A DNA stretch of 42,619 nucleotides from positions 1 to 42,619 of the forward strand of contig JAJDDT010000054.1 of assembly GCA_029260165.1 (NCBI GenBank), given 5' to 3'. Position 1 is the first letter of the stretch. Each line of letters opens with the position of its first letter. The translations under genes and the position numbers were made by a program. Below the pieces are notes generated by a model, which worked only from the letters and a program-made list of their open reading frames with translations, had not been told where the DNA came from and made no database searches. The DNA comes from Phycisphaerae bacterium (GTDB lineage: Bacteria > Planctomycetota > Phycisphaerae > UBA1845). This document shows, in pieces, positions 42,005-42,619 of the stretch.

Positions 42005-42619
42005 ATGGACTCGCTTCAAGACTTCCAAAAAAGTGAACCAATTTGTTCTACGCCCTCTAGGGGCTTTGAACAAATAGGTTCCGAAAAACCCAAACCGCAG
42101 GCTTACGATACGGCTCGTACCTTAATTAGTCCGAGTACCAAGCCGAGCGGTATGGGATGGAATCGATATGTGACCGCCAAAGCGAAACTCCTGAACGATG
42201 AGACGATCTGTTCGGAGAACCGTGACATCTTTCGGCAGTTTCTTGACCATCGGGAGTACAAGCTGAAACGGATCAATGGCTTGGCAAAGCTGGACGCAAA
42301 CTCGATCAAAACGGTCTACTCCTACGTCACGCGACTTCGGACCGTGAATCGCTGGTTTGACAACAAGCCGTGGGCCGAGTTGACGAAGGACGACATCAAG
42401 CAGATTTACGATGCCATCGAAGATGGCCGCATCACAACACTCGATGGCCGACCGTTTCGGGATCGCGAGACACTCTATACGAAAGTGTTGCTGGGCAAGC
42501 CGTTCGAGCTGGCCGGTAAGAAGGAAATTGTTCGTGAAGCTCTGGAGTTTCGGGCCAAGCCGAAACCCACCGAAGTGCGATTTATTCGCGAATCCGCCTT
42601 TCGCCAGATAGTCGAGTTA
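42005..42619 (+). CDS. Tyrosine-recombinase-like integrase, N-terminal part
   Basis: The frame from ATG 42005 stays open for 205 codons to the window end, so the gene is incomplete. Residues 75-145 (NRDIFRQFLDHREYKLKRI, SIKTVYSYVTRLRTVNRWF, PWAELTKDDIKQIYDAIEDG) have the SAM-like core-binding text of phage and archaeal-type integrases (helix, T-x-x-T-Y-x-x-x-L-x-x-x-x-x-F, W-x-x-L-t-x-d-D). The first 55 residues are low in homology and include an inverted repeat, so a later start is possible. It is divergent from the methyltransferase operon. Confidence 0.65.
   Translation, partial: MDSLQDFQKSEPICSTPSRGFEQIGSEKPKPQAYDTARTLISPSTKPSGMGWNRYVTAKAKLLNDETICSENRDIFRQFLDHREYKLKRINGLAKLDANSIKTVYSYVTRLRTVNRWFDNKPWAELTKDDIKQIYDAIEDGRITTLDGRPFRDRETLYTKVLLGKPFELAGKKEIVREALEFRAKPKPTEVRFIRESAFRQIVEL
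42035..42081. repeat. Inverted repeat at the start of the integrase gene
   Basis: GAACCAATTTGTTC (42035-42048) and GAACAAATAGGTTC (42068-42081) are inverted copies with one mismatch, around an inner CCCTCTAGGG. It may be an operator, a recombination core-type site or part of a leader hairpin. Confidence 0.5.

Overview
The window looks like a piece of a Planctomycetota chromosome, most likely Phycisphaerae-like. The signs are several secreted proteins that end in dockerin-like paired Ca-binding motifs, lamin-tail and Cys-rich repeat proteins, a Pro-Thr-Leu (IPTL-type) C-terminal sorting tail, pilin-like proteins with an FTLIELLVV N-terminus, and high GC with strong Shine-Dalgarno sites. No rRNA genes or CRISPR arrays are visible. 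There is one tRNA (Ala, GGC).

Layout. 1-2.2 kb is a damaged, duplicated surface-protein locus: the tail of an IS5-type transposase abuts a truncated dockerin protein, and a second copy 1333 bp downstream carries an in-frame TGA. 2.2-8.3 kb is housekeeping and envelope: a lipoprotein, a sugar-type solute-binding lipoprotein, hemL, a VKOR-DsbA fusion, and an alkaline-phosphatase-superfamily hydrolase. 8.4-11.3 kb holds a scar in which the front of thyX is joined to the end of a dsbD-like gene, then an orphan protein with an R-x4-H HEPN-like signature, and lexA behind a long leader with a near-consensus promoter. 11.3-17.3 kb, mostly minus strand, holds a haem-c chemoreceptor with a one-base frameshift, tsaB, a secreted protein, a XerC/D-type recombinase and a shortened UvrC-like protein. 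The tRNA follows.

17.5-22.6 kb is the most striking intact module. It is a minus-strand operon of tetrahaem cytochrome, Tat-exported 4x[4Fe-4S] protein, NrfD-type membrane subunit, octahaem hydroxylamine-oxidoreductase-family cytochrome and a small unknown protein. The first three junctions overlap by 1-4 bases. These genes could form a quinone-linked nitrogen or sulfur redox complex. A large chemoreceptor with a His-rich exported segment lies just upstream on the same strand, and a second His-rich reading frame follows it.

26-34.6 kb is a surface-protein region: a repeat protein with a dockerin-like tail faces a protein with two cohesin-like domains and an IPTL tail, then a pseudopilin, a small lipoprotein, an orphan soluble histidine kinase and a large lamin-tail protein. 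GGGTGGCC-type inverted repeats punctuate the gaps.

35-42.6 kb is accessory DNA, visibly more AT-rich in its middle. It contains a five-gene run of small exported and unknown proteins, a set of unknown proteins including a DUF5678-like protein and a possible degenerate retropepsin, a coiled-coil gene and its frameshifted relic, and a four-gene minus-strand operon (winged helix, beta-class DNA methyltransferase, XF1762-like acetyltransferase-type protein, coiled coil). An integrase-like gene runs off the right edge, so an integrative element probably begins near here.

All assignments come from reading the translated sequence. No database search was possible.
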